Virus record (IMG/VR): IMGVR_UViG_3300042691_043604
Coordinates: 1 to 43,070 of that record
Source of the DNA: a virus
Direction: 5' to 3' (one strand)
Length of the DNA stretch: 43,070 nucleotides
The number at the start of each line of letters is the position of its first letter. Positions within the stretch are counted from its first letter, which is position 1. Below the pieces are notes generated by a model. That model had not been told where the DNA came from. It made no database searches and saw only the letters and a list, made by a program, of their open reading frames with translations. Below, piece after piece: positions 1 through 8,029 of the stretch. Made by a program: the position numbers and the translations under genes.

Positions 1-781
1 TTATAATTGTTCCATTATCAGAATTGGCACCTTGGACGCCATTTGATCGAGCAACGATTGTGACGGTGTCACTTGGGTACGCAGTATACGGACTGGAACT
101 CGCTGTCAAACTCACAATAGTTTGATTAAGTGTGGTCAAATCATAATATCCAATAGACGTGTCATTGGTGTTTTGTGTCTGACCTGATCCTGTTCGCCCA
201 CCATTGGTTAGAGATCTGAATGCAGTTACACCTCCAGCGGCAGTAGCCATGGTAATTAAGCCAGCGCCGCGCCCTGTTGCTCCAGTATTTGTACCAGCAC
301 CAATAATTAAATTTAATTGACCGCCACTGTTAAAAAAATACCTTGCGGCATCTCCTGAAGAAAAAGTAGCTGTACGTGTAATTGTTAGTGTTTGTGCTGC
401 TGCGCCTGTTACATTAAGAACTGAATTAGTAGTTGTTCCGGTAGTAGTTGTACCTTGTGTAGCAAAATTTAGTCTGTTTGTGTAACTGGTATTAATATTT
501 GTAGCAAGTGTAGACAGATGATTTATTCTATCTCCGGAGACAACGGCAGAAATACCAGAACCTGATCCGCTTTGATGTGTTAATGCACTGTTCAAAGTAT
601 TAATCAAGCTTGCCCATTGCGTAGCTGTTACAGTATTTCCAGCCGCTACAGCAGATATCGCAGTCTGGCCATAACCAGCATTACCTGAACCAGTAGACCA
701 AACGGTGTTAAGTTGGTTTGACCCGTTTATAAAGTTGTTATAGTCTGCTGCTTCAATCAGACCTGACTGTGCGTATGCCAT
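1..781 (-). CDS. Virion structural protein, partial (3' end outside window)
   Basis: The gene starts at ATG 781 on the minus strand and is still open at base 1, giving about 260 residues without a stop. I translated it by hand: it begins MAYAQSGLIEAADYN and continues with a Thr/Ser/Gly/Ala/Asn-rich, beta-looking sequence with few charged residues, as in phage fibre or decoration proteins. An AGGAA ribosome-binding site lies 7 bases upstream. It follows the 549-aa fibre gene with a 13-base gap in the same transcription direction, so it belongs to the late structural operon. I do not recognise a named family; fibre, fibre-associated or other tail-tip protein are the likely options from position and composition. 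The C-terminus is not in the window. Confidence 0.7.
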   Translation of the reverse strand, partial: MAYAQSGLIEAADYNNFINGSNQLNTVWSTGSGNAGYGQTAISAVAAGNTVTATQWASLINTLNSALTHQSGSGSGISAVVSGDRINHLSTLATNINTSYTNRLNFATQGTTTTGTTTNSVLNVTGAAAQTLTITRTATFSSGDAARYFFNSGGQLNLIIGAGTNTGATGRGAGLITMATAAGGVTAFRSLTNGGRTGSGQTQNTNDTSIGYYDLTTLNQTIVSLTASSSPYTAYPSDTVTIVARSNGVQGANSDNGTII

Positions 782-794
782 GTTTTAATTCCTA

Positions 795-2444
795 TTAACT
801 ATTTAACTTAACGATAGCCTCAATAGTTCCTTCGGCTGCATCAAATTTATCTTCTAAACTCCTGCCAATTACGTTAAATGCTGAAATTTCATTCTTTGCA
901 CCAGCACGAGCTAATCCGTTTCCTGCCGCAACCAGTCTGTCACCTTTTTTAACTTTTCCAATTACACGCACAGGCACTCTGCCATTTACTGCTACTGGAG
1001 GATGACTGATATCATCTCCAGCTGCACCATTCATTAGATAAGCTGCTCTTGTGCTAATAACACCAAACACGTCTTCACTTAATTCTTCGTCTGCTGCTGT
1101 AATTTCTTTAACACCGCCAAGTGCAACTACAGTCCCGGCTGGATAAGGTTGGTCACTGCTGAATCTTTCTGCTAAGTCAGCGTATTTAGCTTGCACCGAA
1201 ACTCCATAGAAAGTATTAAACCACATACCAGTACTTCCAAGATTTACTGTGGTATTGGATGTAGGTAAAATTGTGTCTGAAACATAAACTGTAGCAAGAT
1301 TAGCTCTGGTAGTGTTAACATTAGCAGCAAAAACATTACCAATCAAACTTGATTGTAAGAAAATGTTGCTCCATCTGTTGGTTGTATTACCAAGCGTGTA
1401 AAAAACATTCGAAGTAGGATTGATATTGGCTGCAAACGTACTTGTACCAACACCACCGCCCAGGATAGTATCAACATAATCCTTGGTAGTTAAAGTAAAA
1501 CCGTTTGACGATGCTGTAGGGCTGGCTGTGGCTTCTGGCAAACCTGATATAGCATTGCCTTTAAGAAAGTTTGTTTGTGCTCCTGCTTTTTTTATACTTA
1601 AATGAAAATCTTTGTTATTAGTTACATTCCTAAGTGTAACTTCACCACTTGTAACCAAGGCTTCAAAATCACTTGCAACACCAACCTTAATTCCGGTGTC
1701 ATTGGTAACTGTCAAGGCGCCATTCAACGTACCGCTGACGTCGTTTCTTAAAAACGAACTACCTGGCACACTTGGGAATCCAACACTAACATAAAGGTTA
1801 TTGGCCACGTCTGCAGTGCCCTGGAACGCTTGGTTGGTAATATTAGTTGCCAAATTTAGTCCGGTCTTGACAGTTGCAAATCCGGTCACTGCTGTAGAAA
1901 AAGTTGGCTCTTTGCTCCAAATACCTACCAAAATGTTATCAATATAAAATTTTAATACTACATAGGTAGCAGATGGGCTGGTTGCAACAATAGTGTCTGG
2001 CACTGCACCAGTATTACCAGTTGCGCTGGTAGTTAAAGGACCTACTGCGGTCCATGTGGTTCCGTTGTAAACTTTTAACTGTACATTAGAGGTATCCCAC
2101 CATTGTTCGCCCACAATTGGATTGTTAGGCTGACTTGACCCGGAAGTCATTGTTGCCATAGTTTTCCATGCACTTGCTGCTGTACCTTTAGTAGCTGATG
2201 TGTTTACTTTCAAATACTTACCGGCAGTATCCCACCATAGTTGTCCTGGCAACGGCGCAGTTGGAGCTGCACCATTTGCAAAGTTTTCAACTAAACGAAT
2301 CATGTTTTCGTTTAGGAAAGTACCATATCCTGGGTAATTTTTACCAACAAGGGTTAAACTTGAGCTAACTTGATCAATGGTGCCATCAGGTAGTCCTCCT
2401 GTAATTAATTGCCCACCATTTGATAATGTAATATTGTATGCCAT
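795..2444 (-). CDS. Tail fibre-like protein with C-terminal peptidase-G2/intramolecular-chaperone-like domain
   Basis: 549 aa. Residues about 1-95 form a module (SLTLVG, then NENMIRLVENFA, then GQLWWDT) also present at the N-terminus of the 369-aa fibre encoded at 6214-7323. A second WWDT unit follows at about 105-136. The middle is Thr/Asn/Val-rich beta sequence. From about residue 418 the sequence changes to KYADLAERFSSDQPYPAGTV and an Asp/Glu-rich tail (about 130 aa), which I recognise as the YADLAE-type C-terminal domain of phage fibres related to the self-cleaving peptidase G2 / intramolecular chaperone of neck appendage proteins. In those families the domain helps trimer assembly and may be cleaved off; cleavage here is inference. 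A GGAG site sits 9 bases before the ATG and a late-promoter-like box lies at 2466-2473. Likely a trimeric receptor-binding or baseplate-attached fibre. Confidence 0.8.
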   Translation of the reverse strand: MAYNITLSNGGQLITGGLPDGTIDQVSSSLTLVGKNYPGYGTFLNENMIRLVENFANGAAPTAPLPGQLWWDTAGKYLKVNTSATKGTAASAWKTMATMTSGSSQPNNPIVGEQWWDTSNVQLKVYNGTTWTAVGPLTTSATGNTGAVPDTIVATSPSATYVVLKFYIDNILVGIWSKEPTFSTAVTGFATVKTGLNLATNITNQAFQGTADVANNLYVSVGFPSVPGSSFLRNDVSGTLNGALTVTNDTGIKVGVASDFEALVTSGEVTLRNVTNNKDFHLSIKKAGAQTNFLKGNAISGLPEATASPTASSNGFTLTTKDYVDTILGGGVGTSTFAANINPTSNVFYTLGNTTNRWSNIFLQSSLIGNVFAANVNTTRANLATVYVSDTILPTSNTTVNLGSTGMWFNTFYGVSVQAKYADLAERFSSDQPYPAGTVVALGGVKEITAADEELSEDVFGVISTRAAYLMNGAAGDDISHPPVAVNGRVPVRVIGKVKKGDRLVAAGNGLARAGAKNEISAFNVIGRSLEDKFDAAEGTIEAIVKLNS

Positions 2445-2465
2445 TTAAGTATTCTCCGACTCTGT

Positions 2466-2473
2466 TATTTATG
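2466..2473 (-). promoter_or_regulatory. Putative T4-type late promoter box
   Basis: On the minus strand these bases read CATAAATA, 7 of 8 matches to the T4 late consensus TATAAATA. The box lies in the 35-base gap between the 134-aa gene and the 549-aa fibre gene, about 21 bases upstream of the fibre ATG with a GGAG site in between. Late promoters of T4 need only this box, recognised by gp55, whose gene is at 34157-35029. The AT-rich background makes chance matches possible, so the position in a rare intergenic gap is the main support. Confidence 0.5.
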
Positions 2474-2479
2474 ACGTTT

Positions 2480-2884
2480 TTATAAGCGAAATTCTTGTTC
2501 TAATGTGTCCAGCATAGTGAAGATACCCTCAATTGCAGACGCTTTATCGTTATTCTTCAAGGATACAACTATACCCTTGACAAAATCATTGTAGTTTTTG
2601 ACCCAAAAAGATCGATCGTAAACAAATTTAGCATGCTTAACTAATTTTTCCGATCTTACGTAGTATTCTATGATCTTTTCTTCACGCGAATCCGACCTTA
2701 GATTTTGCAGCAGAAGCACATCGTTATCATCATGTGGATCATCATTTAGTAAAATACTGTTGTAAATCAAACAGTTGTCAATTCTGCTCAACATGGTTGT
2801 CCTGCAATGATCACTATCTCCGTTTGCGTCACAAACCGGACAAGATTCTCTGTTACGTAGATATTCTTCTAAACTTATTCCCAT
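2480..2884 (-). CDS. Small acidic hypothetical protein with CxxC...HC motif
   Basis: 134 aa, not recognised. Near the N-terminus it has C15-P-V-C18 followed by H26-C27, a spacing that could hold a zinc ion. Next comes an Asp/Asn-rich stretch (LLNDDPHDDNDV) and a predicted mostly helical C-terminal half. No membrane segment or signal peptide is visible. It sits between the 1107-aa adhesin (3-base gap) and the 549-aa fibre in the same direction, so it is co-transcribed with tail-tip genes. A fibre assembly chaperone or a small virion component would fit the location, but nothing in the sequence proves either. A GGGAA sequence about 8 bases upstream can serve as ribosome-binding site. Confidence 0.7.
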   Translation of the reverse strand: MGISLEEYLRNRESCPVCDANGDSDHCRTTMLSRIDNCLIYNSILLNDDPHDDNDVLLLQNLRSDSREEKIIEYYVRSEKLVKHAKFVYDRSFWVKNYNDFVKGIVVSLKNNDKASAIEGIFTMLDTLEQEFRL

Positions 2885-2887
2885 TTT

Positions 2888-5800
2888 TTATTTTCCCAAA
2901 AGTTTTCCAACTTTTCTAACAATTTTGTCTACAGTAGATATACCAGTTACTGCACCTAACAGCACTGTGGTAGTACCCCAAATCAATGCTGTTTTTGCCC
3001 ACATAGGAAGTTGTTTGCCTCGTCCAAATTTTGAAATAGTTCTGCAGAGTGGTAATCCTATGTTCATTACAAATCTTCCGGCTGGATTTGATTTTGTATA
3101 GCCGTCGGCATTCATCCTGTAGGCCATTTCTTCGGCCCATGGTCGAGCTATTACATCTAAATAATGTGCAACAATTTTTGTTTGTAAGTCTTTGCGTTTC
3201 TGTTCGTCCCTTATCCAAGGAAACACTATTTTTCTAAAGGTTGAGCTGCCACCACCTTCTAATAAATCAACAACTGGACCTGCCCAACGCAAATATCCAT
3301 TGTAGGCATCAGGATCTTGGTCCCGTAACATTATACCGAACGCTTGATCGGCTTTGTTCATGGCATGGTCAAAATATCCCAATTCTGCCAACTTTTGACA
3401 AATGATCTTACATCCGCCGCCACCAGAGCCGCCAGGACCTGGAGGTAATCCGGTTCTTTGTAATTTACCGTAATTGCCAAATTCTTGTTGAAATCTCAAG
3501 GTGGTAAGATTGCCAGCAGAATTGGTAGTTCTCCATTGACCGTTAATTTTAACAAAAATTTCATCAACATATCTCCAATCACCTGCCACTTTGACTGCTG
3601 CTTCGCTTATTGACCGCCAATTTCCATTAACTTTTATTGTAGACAGTCCAGTAGGATAGATTTCAAGCGCCACAGCACCATTTGCACCTTCGCTACCTTG
3701 TTTACCACCTTTGGCAAAAGGTGATGCATAATATCTTAAGTTACTACCTGGGGGATCTGTTCCTACATTATCACGGGTGTCCCAATAAACCTTGTCAGCT
3801 GAATCACTTATACTTACAGCAAAACCTTTGTTTAGAGGCGAATTATATAAATTAAATTTAATTTGTTTTACACCTTTTCCAAAGTTTAAACTGATAGGTG
3901 TAGGAGTAGCTGTGCTATTTTGTGTTACTGTTGTTATTAGAACATCGTCAATGTAAACTTCTAAGGTGCCGGTTGCAGCCGCTCGTAGTTTGTATTCTCC
4001 AGAATACACTGTTTCGAATTGTCTTGTAACAGTTCCTGCACCTTGTCCCGCATCAGTAAACCACATGCCGTAGTCATTGAGAAATCGACTCCAACTTGCA
4101 TTGCTAACCGGAGATAGTTCGCCATCTGACCCTACTCGTTGATCCTGTCTCCATCTGACAAGCACTGCACCAGCTGTCCCTTCGCCACCAATTGAAGATT
4201 GTAATTGTTGTGGCCTGGTTTGATCATCGGGATTGGCTGCAAACACGTTAGGTTTAGCTGCGCCGGCACCTGCACTTCCGCATCCTAAACTTGATCCTCT
4301 GTTGGTCTGAGTAACTGCATTTTGTCCCAGTGTCTGTCCGGCACCAGGGCCTCCACCAGCAGTGCCTGTTGTATTTGTTGATGTTGGTGTTGCTCCTGAA
4401 GCGCCAGTACTTGATGATCCTCCGGATCCTAATAAAGTTGTTACAGTCCCGCCTAATCCACTATGTGTAATATTGCCCGCTTGACCGCCTTGTAATTTTA
4501 ACAGATATGTGTCTGTTACTGTATCTCTAATAGAGGTAAAGCCGCCCGCAACAGCCGGTATAAGAGTCAAATTAGCATCAGTAATAGTTCCTGCTGTGTA
4601 TGGCGTTAACTGTGTAACACCTCCTTGTCCACCAGCACCAATGCAAATTTCATAAAGTCTACCAGGTACTACAGAAATGGTTCTATTAGTTGCAATTGCT
4701 CCTTGCCCACCACCAGCACCTCCTTGTGTTAAATTTCCGCTTCCGCCGCCTCCTCCGCCGCCGGTTGCAGAAACTAAAGTGATTGAGGTTACACCACTTG
4801 GTGCAACAAAGCTTACATTACCGGCGGTATGTTTAAACAATTGATTAAATGGGTAGTTACCTCCCGATTGCCCACCAAAAGTGCTGGAATCACCTCCGCG
4901 AACAGTTCCGCCTGCGCCGCCGCCCCAGCCACCGCCGCCTCCACCACCGCCGCCTCCGTCTCCGGTTACACCTTGTCCGCGCTGACCTGCTGTGATATTA
5001 TAATTTGGATGATTTGAATTATCTACATTTTGTAATTCTAAGGCGGAGACCCCAGCATAAATCTGTGCAATATCTGGATATGCTGTCGCTCCGTTTCTGA
5101 TTTTGTACAAAGTTGCATTGTTACCATCATTTCCTGCGCCGCCGCCGCCGGCTCCACCGCCGGCGACTGCAACCACATTACCATTGACTATAATCAGCGA
5201 AGCTCCGCCTCCGCCTCCGCCTCCACCCGATGATCCGCCTGGGCCTGCAGGGTGTCCGTCGGCGCCACTGAAACTTGGAAAGCCAGGCAAATTTAACCTA
5301 CTTGCACCTCCAATACCGCCGGCAGCACTTCCTGCACTGCTACTACCTCCAGTTCCGCCATCGCCTACTACTACTTCGATCTGATCCCCGACCTTGACAC
5401 TGAATTGTGTTTTGTGAAATTGACCAGGGGCTCCAAGGCCGCCAAGACTGCCTGCATCGTTACCGCCACCACCACCGCCAGCACCCCAGAGGTAGGCCAC
5501 TATATCGGCATTGATAGGAGATGTAAGACTGTATCTACCGCAGGTTTGTGTGTATTCTGATACCACTGCTGTGCTTCTTGTATCCCAAACAACATTACTT
5601 TCTGCATCAGTTATATTCATAGCAAAGCCAGCTGGTCCACCGGCTTGTGCTACCTCCATCCTAATTTGATTTATACCTTGAGCTAAAGTTATTTTTGTAG
5701 GTACCGGAAGCGTTGCAAAATTTGTGGTCACATGACCCCAGTAACCCCAATAATAACCACCATAACCGTACCAGGGCCAATACCAGCCGCCATACCATCC

Positions 5801-6211
5801 ATTATAGTATGGACCCACTGCACCAAAACCATCAGTCCAGCCATTTGGATAGTAAGTTCCGTTATAATAATTTCGATTATAGTAAGGACCGTACCACCCA
5901 CCCCACCACCACCAATGATGGTATTCCAAAGTTTGCGTAGTACCGCCTACTTTGAGATCGTTAATAAAAACTTCACCTAAATTATCTGCACTTGAATTTA
6001 CAAAGTAATCGCCTGTGTAGGGAGCGTCAAAAATTCTATATATTGTAAATTTTTGCCTTGTTCCGGAGGTAGTTGGCCAAACTGCATATTGATTAAGAAA
6101 TGTATTCCATCTTGAATCAGTTCTTGGATACAGGACAGCTGGACTTTGCACTGGATTCCCGCTGGGTCCAGAAATTCCAAATATATTTACAATTGGTTGT
6201 CTTTCTGCCAT
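2888..6211 (-). CDS. Large glycine-rich adhesin / tail fibre with duplicated beta-sandwich domain
   Basis: 1107 aa. Residues about 33-212 and 700-815 are two diverged copies of one domain; both share a W-x-x-FLN/FLNDY start, a G-[FA]-A-[VM] strand and a V-x-WDTR end. Copy 1 carries a 64-residue Trp/Tyr/Gly-rich insert at 97-160. Between the copies lie two glycine-rich domains (about 233-450 and 466-695) with polyglycine runs and VGDGGTGG / IGAGGQGG motifs, like the Gly-rich domains of phage adhesins such as T2-type gp38. At about 855-893 a short unit VK[VI]xGxWR occurs three times. The last ~180 residues are helical and include a hydrophobic stretch near the end (ALIWGTTTVLLGAVTGI). Likely a receptor-binding protein of the tail tip. 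No strong Shine-Dalgarno is visible; the ATG lies 2 bases past the stop of the upstream fibre gene. Confidence 0.8.
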   Translation of the reverse strand: MAERQPIVNIFGISGPSGNPVQSPAVLYPRTDSRWNTFLNQYAVWPTTSGTRQKFTIYRIFDAPYTGDYFVNSSADNLGEVFINDLKVGGTTQTLEYHHWWWWGGWYGPYYNRNYYNGTYYPNGWTDGFGAVGPYYNGWYGGWYWPWYGYGGYYWGYWGHVTTNFATLPVPTKITLAQGINQIRMEVAQAGGPAGFAMNITDAESNVVWDTRSTAVVSEYTQTCGRYSLTSPINADIVAYLWGAGGGGGGNDAGSLGGLGAPGQFHKTQFSVKVGDQIEVVVGDGGTGGSSSAGSAAGGIGGASRLNLPGFPSFSGADGHPAGPGGSSGGGGGGGGASLIIVNGNVVAVAGGGAGGGGAGNDGNNATLYKIRNGATAYPDIAQIYAGVSALELQNVDNSNHPNYNITAGQRGQGVTGDGGGGGGGGGGWGGGAGGTVRGGDSSTFGGQSGGNYPFNQLFKHTAGNVSFVAPSGVTSITLVSATGGGGGGGSGNLTQGGAGGGQGAIATNRTISVVPGRLYEICIGAGGQGGVTQLTPYTAGTITDANLTLIPAVAGGFTSIRDTVTDTYLLKLQGGQAGNITHSGLGGTVTTLLGSGGSSSTGASGATPTSTNTTGTAGGGPGAGQTLGQNAVTQTNRGSSLGCGSAGAGAAKPNVFAANPDDQTRPQQLQSSIGGEGTAGAVLVRWRQDQRVGSDGELSPVSNASWSRFLNDYGMWFTDAGQGAGTVTRQFETVYSGEYKLRAAATGTLEVYIDDVLITTVTQNSTATPTPISLNFGKGVKQIKFNLYNSPLNKGFAVSISDSADKVYWDTRDNVGTDPPGSNLRYYASPFAKGGKQGSEGANGAVALEIYPTGLSTIKVNGNWRSISEAAVKVAGDWRYVDEIFVKINGQWRTTNSAGNLTTLRFQQEFGNYGKLQRTGLPPGPGGSGGGGCKIICQKLAELGYFDHAMNKADQAFGIMLRDQDPDAYNGYLRWAGPVVDLLEGGGSSTFRKIVFPWIRDEQKRKDLQTKIVAHYLDVIARPWAEEMAYRMNADGYTKSNPAGRFVMNIGLPLCRTISKFGRGKQLPMWAKTALIWGTTTVLLGAVTGISTVDKIVRKVGKLLGK
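4735..5240 (-). repeat. Clustered GGN-codon (polyglycine) tracts inside the adhesin gene
   Basis: On the plus strand this region shows repeated cc(g/t/a)-type triplets, for example around 4741-4765, 4911-4965, 5140-5165 and 5205-5230. They encode runs of 6 to 10 glycines in the 1107-aa adhesin. The tracts are imperfect at the third codon position, so they are low-complexity coding sequence and not perfect microsatellites. They stand out as locally G/C-rich in an otherwise AT-rich genome. Confidence 0.75.
5732..5923 (-). other. Segment encoding a Trp/Tyr/Gly-rich insert in the adhesin
   Basis: Codes for residues 97-160 of the 1107-aa adhesin. By hand count, 12 Trp, 17 Tyr and 1 Phe occur in 64 residues, with most of the rest Gly, Asn and Pro. 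It interrupts domain copy 1 between the strand ending VFINDLKVGGTTQ and the strand starting PTKITLAQGINQ. The second copy of the domain has only a short loop (about 10 residues) at that place, so the segment is an insertion in a loop. An exposed aromatic loop could bind sugars or a surface polymer; that is inference. Confidence 0.75.
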
Positions 6212-6213
6212 AA

Positions 6214-7323
6214 TTAGGTATACTTAAACCAGATATCTCCGTCATTACCAAGTGTGTTGACTGGATCAGCGGTACTAACAAATTTTCTACTTCCGTCCCA
6301 GAACACTGATCTGGTCATAACATATTGTGTAGTGGCAACTTGAGTGTTGTTTGCCCCAAATGTAGGAGTAGGAGCGACTACATTTCCTGTGAATGTTGGG
6401 CTGTCTTTGTCGGCTTTAAGATTTATATTTGCCACTAATGCAGCGGATTGAGCCAAGTTGACTGAATTGATTTTGTCATTTAATGAAATTATATTAGCAT
6501 TGGCTGATGATACGTTTGCATTTAGCACTGTCACATTTGCCAACATGGCATTTTCTACTGCCACTGTTTGTGCCTGAGCGGCTGCAATATTTCCAGCAAG
6601 TGTGTCAACATTTCCTGTAATTGCAACATATGTGTCAAGATTTATTTGATCTACTCTATTGTTAGTTGCCCTTAGAGATATTTGCACATTTGCCGCGGTT
6701 AAATTTGCTCGAAGTTGATTTTCTTCGCTAATTCTTTGCACCAAATTGGCATTAATGACCGCTACATTCGATGATATAGCAGAAGTCGCGTAAAATCGTA
6801 AATTTTGTATTTCGCTATCTACATAAACTTTTGTAGGAATTCCAAAATTACTTGTTGCATTAGCCAACACTGTAATTAAACCACTACTGCCATTGATGTT
6901 TAATACATTTGTACTAACACCGTTTACGTTGGCAAATAAGCTTATGTTACCATTGTTGTACTGATTGTTTATAACTACATTACCAGTTAAATCTTTTATC
7001 TGAAAATCGTTTGGCCCTATATTGAGATTGCCTGTTAGATCTACATTGCCTACTATTTCGCTGCCAACTGTGATCCATTGGTCCCCAGTATATACTTTAA
7101 TATTGTTTACATTAGTATCATACCATAACTGACCTGTAGTGGGAAACGGTGGACTGTTGTCAAAAGCAAAATTTTCTAACAAGCGTACAAAGTTTTCGTT
7201 GGTTTGGTCGCCGTAATTTTGCACTAATCTTCCGAACAGGGTCAAGCTTGTGCTGGTAGTATCTTTGGTTCCATCTAATACAACAATAGTTGTACCATCT
7301 GTTTTTGTTACAAAATATGACAT
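6214..7323 (-). CDS. Tail fibre protein with coiled-coil stalk
   Basis: 369 aa. The N-terminal ~85 residues share the SLTLFG / NENFVRLLENFA / GQLWYDT module with the 549-aa fibre, suggesting a common attachment or folding unit. A middle region from about 180 to 300 is rich in Ala, Asn, Val and Leu with heptad-like spacing, typical of a trimeric coiled-coil or beta-helical stalk. Near the end is the fibre motif SPTFTGNVVAPTP followed by ATTQYV, seen in many phage tail fibres, then a short tail with GDIWFKYT. An AGGAT site lies upstream of the ATG. The 3-4 base gaps to both neighbours place it in the tail-fibre operon. Probable short fibre or connector; the partner proteins are not known. Confidence 0.8.
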   Translation of the reverse strand: MSYFVTKTDGTTIVVLDGTKDTTSTSLTLFGRLVQNYGDQTNENFVRLLENFAFDNSPPFPTTGQLWYDTNVNNIKVYTGDQWITVGSEIVGNVDLTGNLNIGPNDFQIKDLTGNVVINNQYNNGNISLFANVNGVSTNVLNINGSSGLITVLANATSNFGIPTKVYVDSEIQNLRFYATSAISSNVAVINANLVQRISEENQLRANLTAANVQISLRATNNRVDQINLDTYVAITGNVDTLAGNIAAAQAQTVAVENAMLANVTVLNANVSSANANIISLNDKINSVNLAQSAALVANINLKADKDSPTFTGNVVAPTPTFGANNTQVATTQYVMTRSVFWDGSRKFVSTADPVNTLGNDGDIWFKYT

Positions 7324-7327
7324 AGTG

Positions 7328-8029
7328 TTATCCTAAACTACTTAAATTGGTTAAAGTTTGAATTCTAACAGTGTAATCAATCTGTATTAATCTATTTAGA
7401 CTTTTTTGTACAGGATGGAAAACCACGTGTGTTAACAATTTGCCTGTTGTGGTCAAACCAGAGGTCCCATCCAGGCTGCGTGCTTTCAATCCTAACTCAT
7501 CAAATGTATAAGTATCATCTAATCGTGTAGAATTGTCAAATGCGCTTTGTCCTGTAGGTTCTCCATAGTCCAACAAACAACTAATTACTAAATCAGAATA
7601 AATTCTTCCAGGTACATGACGCACTTCAATTTTGTTTCGTGTTGGATCTGTATTAAGTGCGCTGGTATTGTCTACAATTTTTGCAAAGGTAGGATTGTAC
7701 AAATTACTATTGCTGGTATTAACATTTGATGGCAAATAGTTGATTACTCCAGTAGGATCAATGCTGGTACCACCATTACCAAAATGCATTTCATAGATAT
7801 AACTTTGCCCTTTGTTTGCAAGAGTATAAGCTATTGCTTCGCTTATGTTTTCGTAATGAATAGCGTTACGTTTGTTTACATATACTTCGCCAGATTCTGG
7901 ATCAAAAATTTTGATGTGCCCTTGCACATGCACTCCATTTGTTTCGTCAGGTTTTTTATTGGTTTCCATAAATTCATTCTCAGTAACGTCTGTGTTATCC
8001 ATTTTAGTATTTAGCTGTGGTATTATCAT
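7328..8029 (-). CDS. Virion structural protein (baseplate/tail, conserved type)
   Basis: 233 aa. The ATG overlaps the stop of the giant gene in an ATGA (4 bases), which supports this start over an internal ATG at 8002 that lacks a ribosome-binding site. After a charged N-terminal tail comes HIKIFDPESGEVYVNKRNAI, then ISEAIAYTLANKG and HFGNGG, and a C-terminal part with DLVISCLLDYGEP. I associate this type with structural proteins of T4-like marine phages but cannot give a T4 number. It occupies the place of gene 8 in the T4 order 6-7-8; homology to gp8 is not evident by eye and it is shorter (T4 gp8 is 334 aa). Most likely a baseplate-periphery or fibre-attachment protein. Confidence 0.7.
   Translation of the reverse strand: MIIPQLNTKMDNTDVTENEFMETNKKPDETNGVHVQGHIKIFDPESGEVYVNKRNAIHYENISEAIAYTLANKGQSYIYEMHFGNGGTSIDPTGVINYLPSNVNTSNSNLYNPTFAKIVDNTSALNTDPTRNKIEVRHVPGRIYSDLVISCLLDYGEPTGQSAFDNSTRLDDTYTFDELGLKARSLDGTSGLTTTGKLLTHVVFHPVQKSLNRLIQIDYTVRIQTLTNLSSLG

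Noticed and set aside
4735-5240. Clustered CCG/CCT triplets as a non-coding repeat or CRISPR-like array
   Set aside because: They are in frame, encode glycine runs, and have no constant repeat-spacer structure.
5103-5384. Proline-rich plus-strand frame opposite the Gly-rich adhesin
   Set aside because: The prolines are the reverse complement of GGN glycine codons, so it is a shadow of the adhesin gene.
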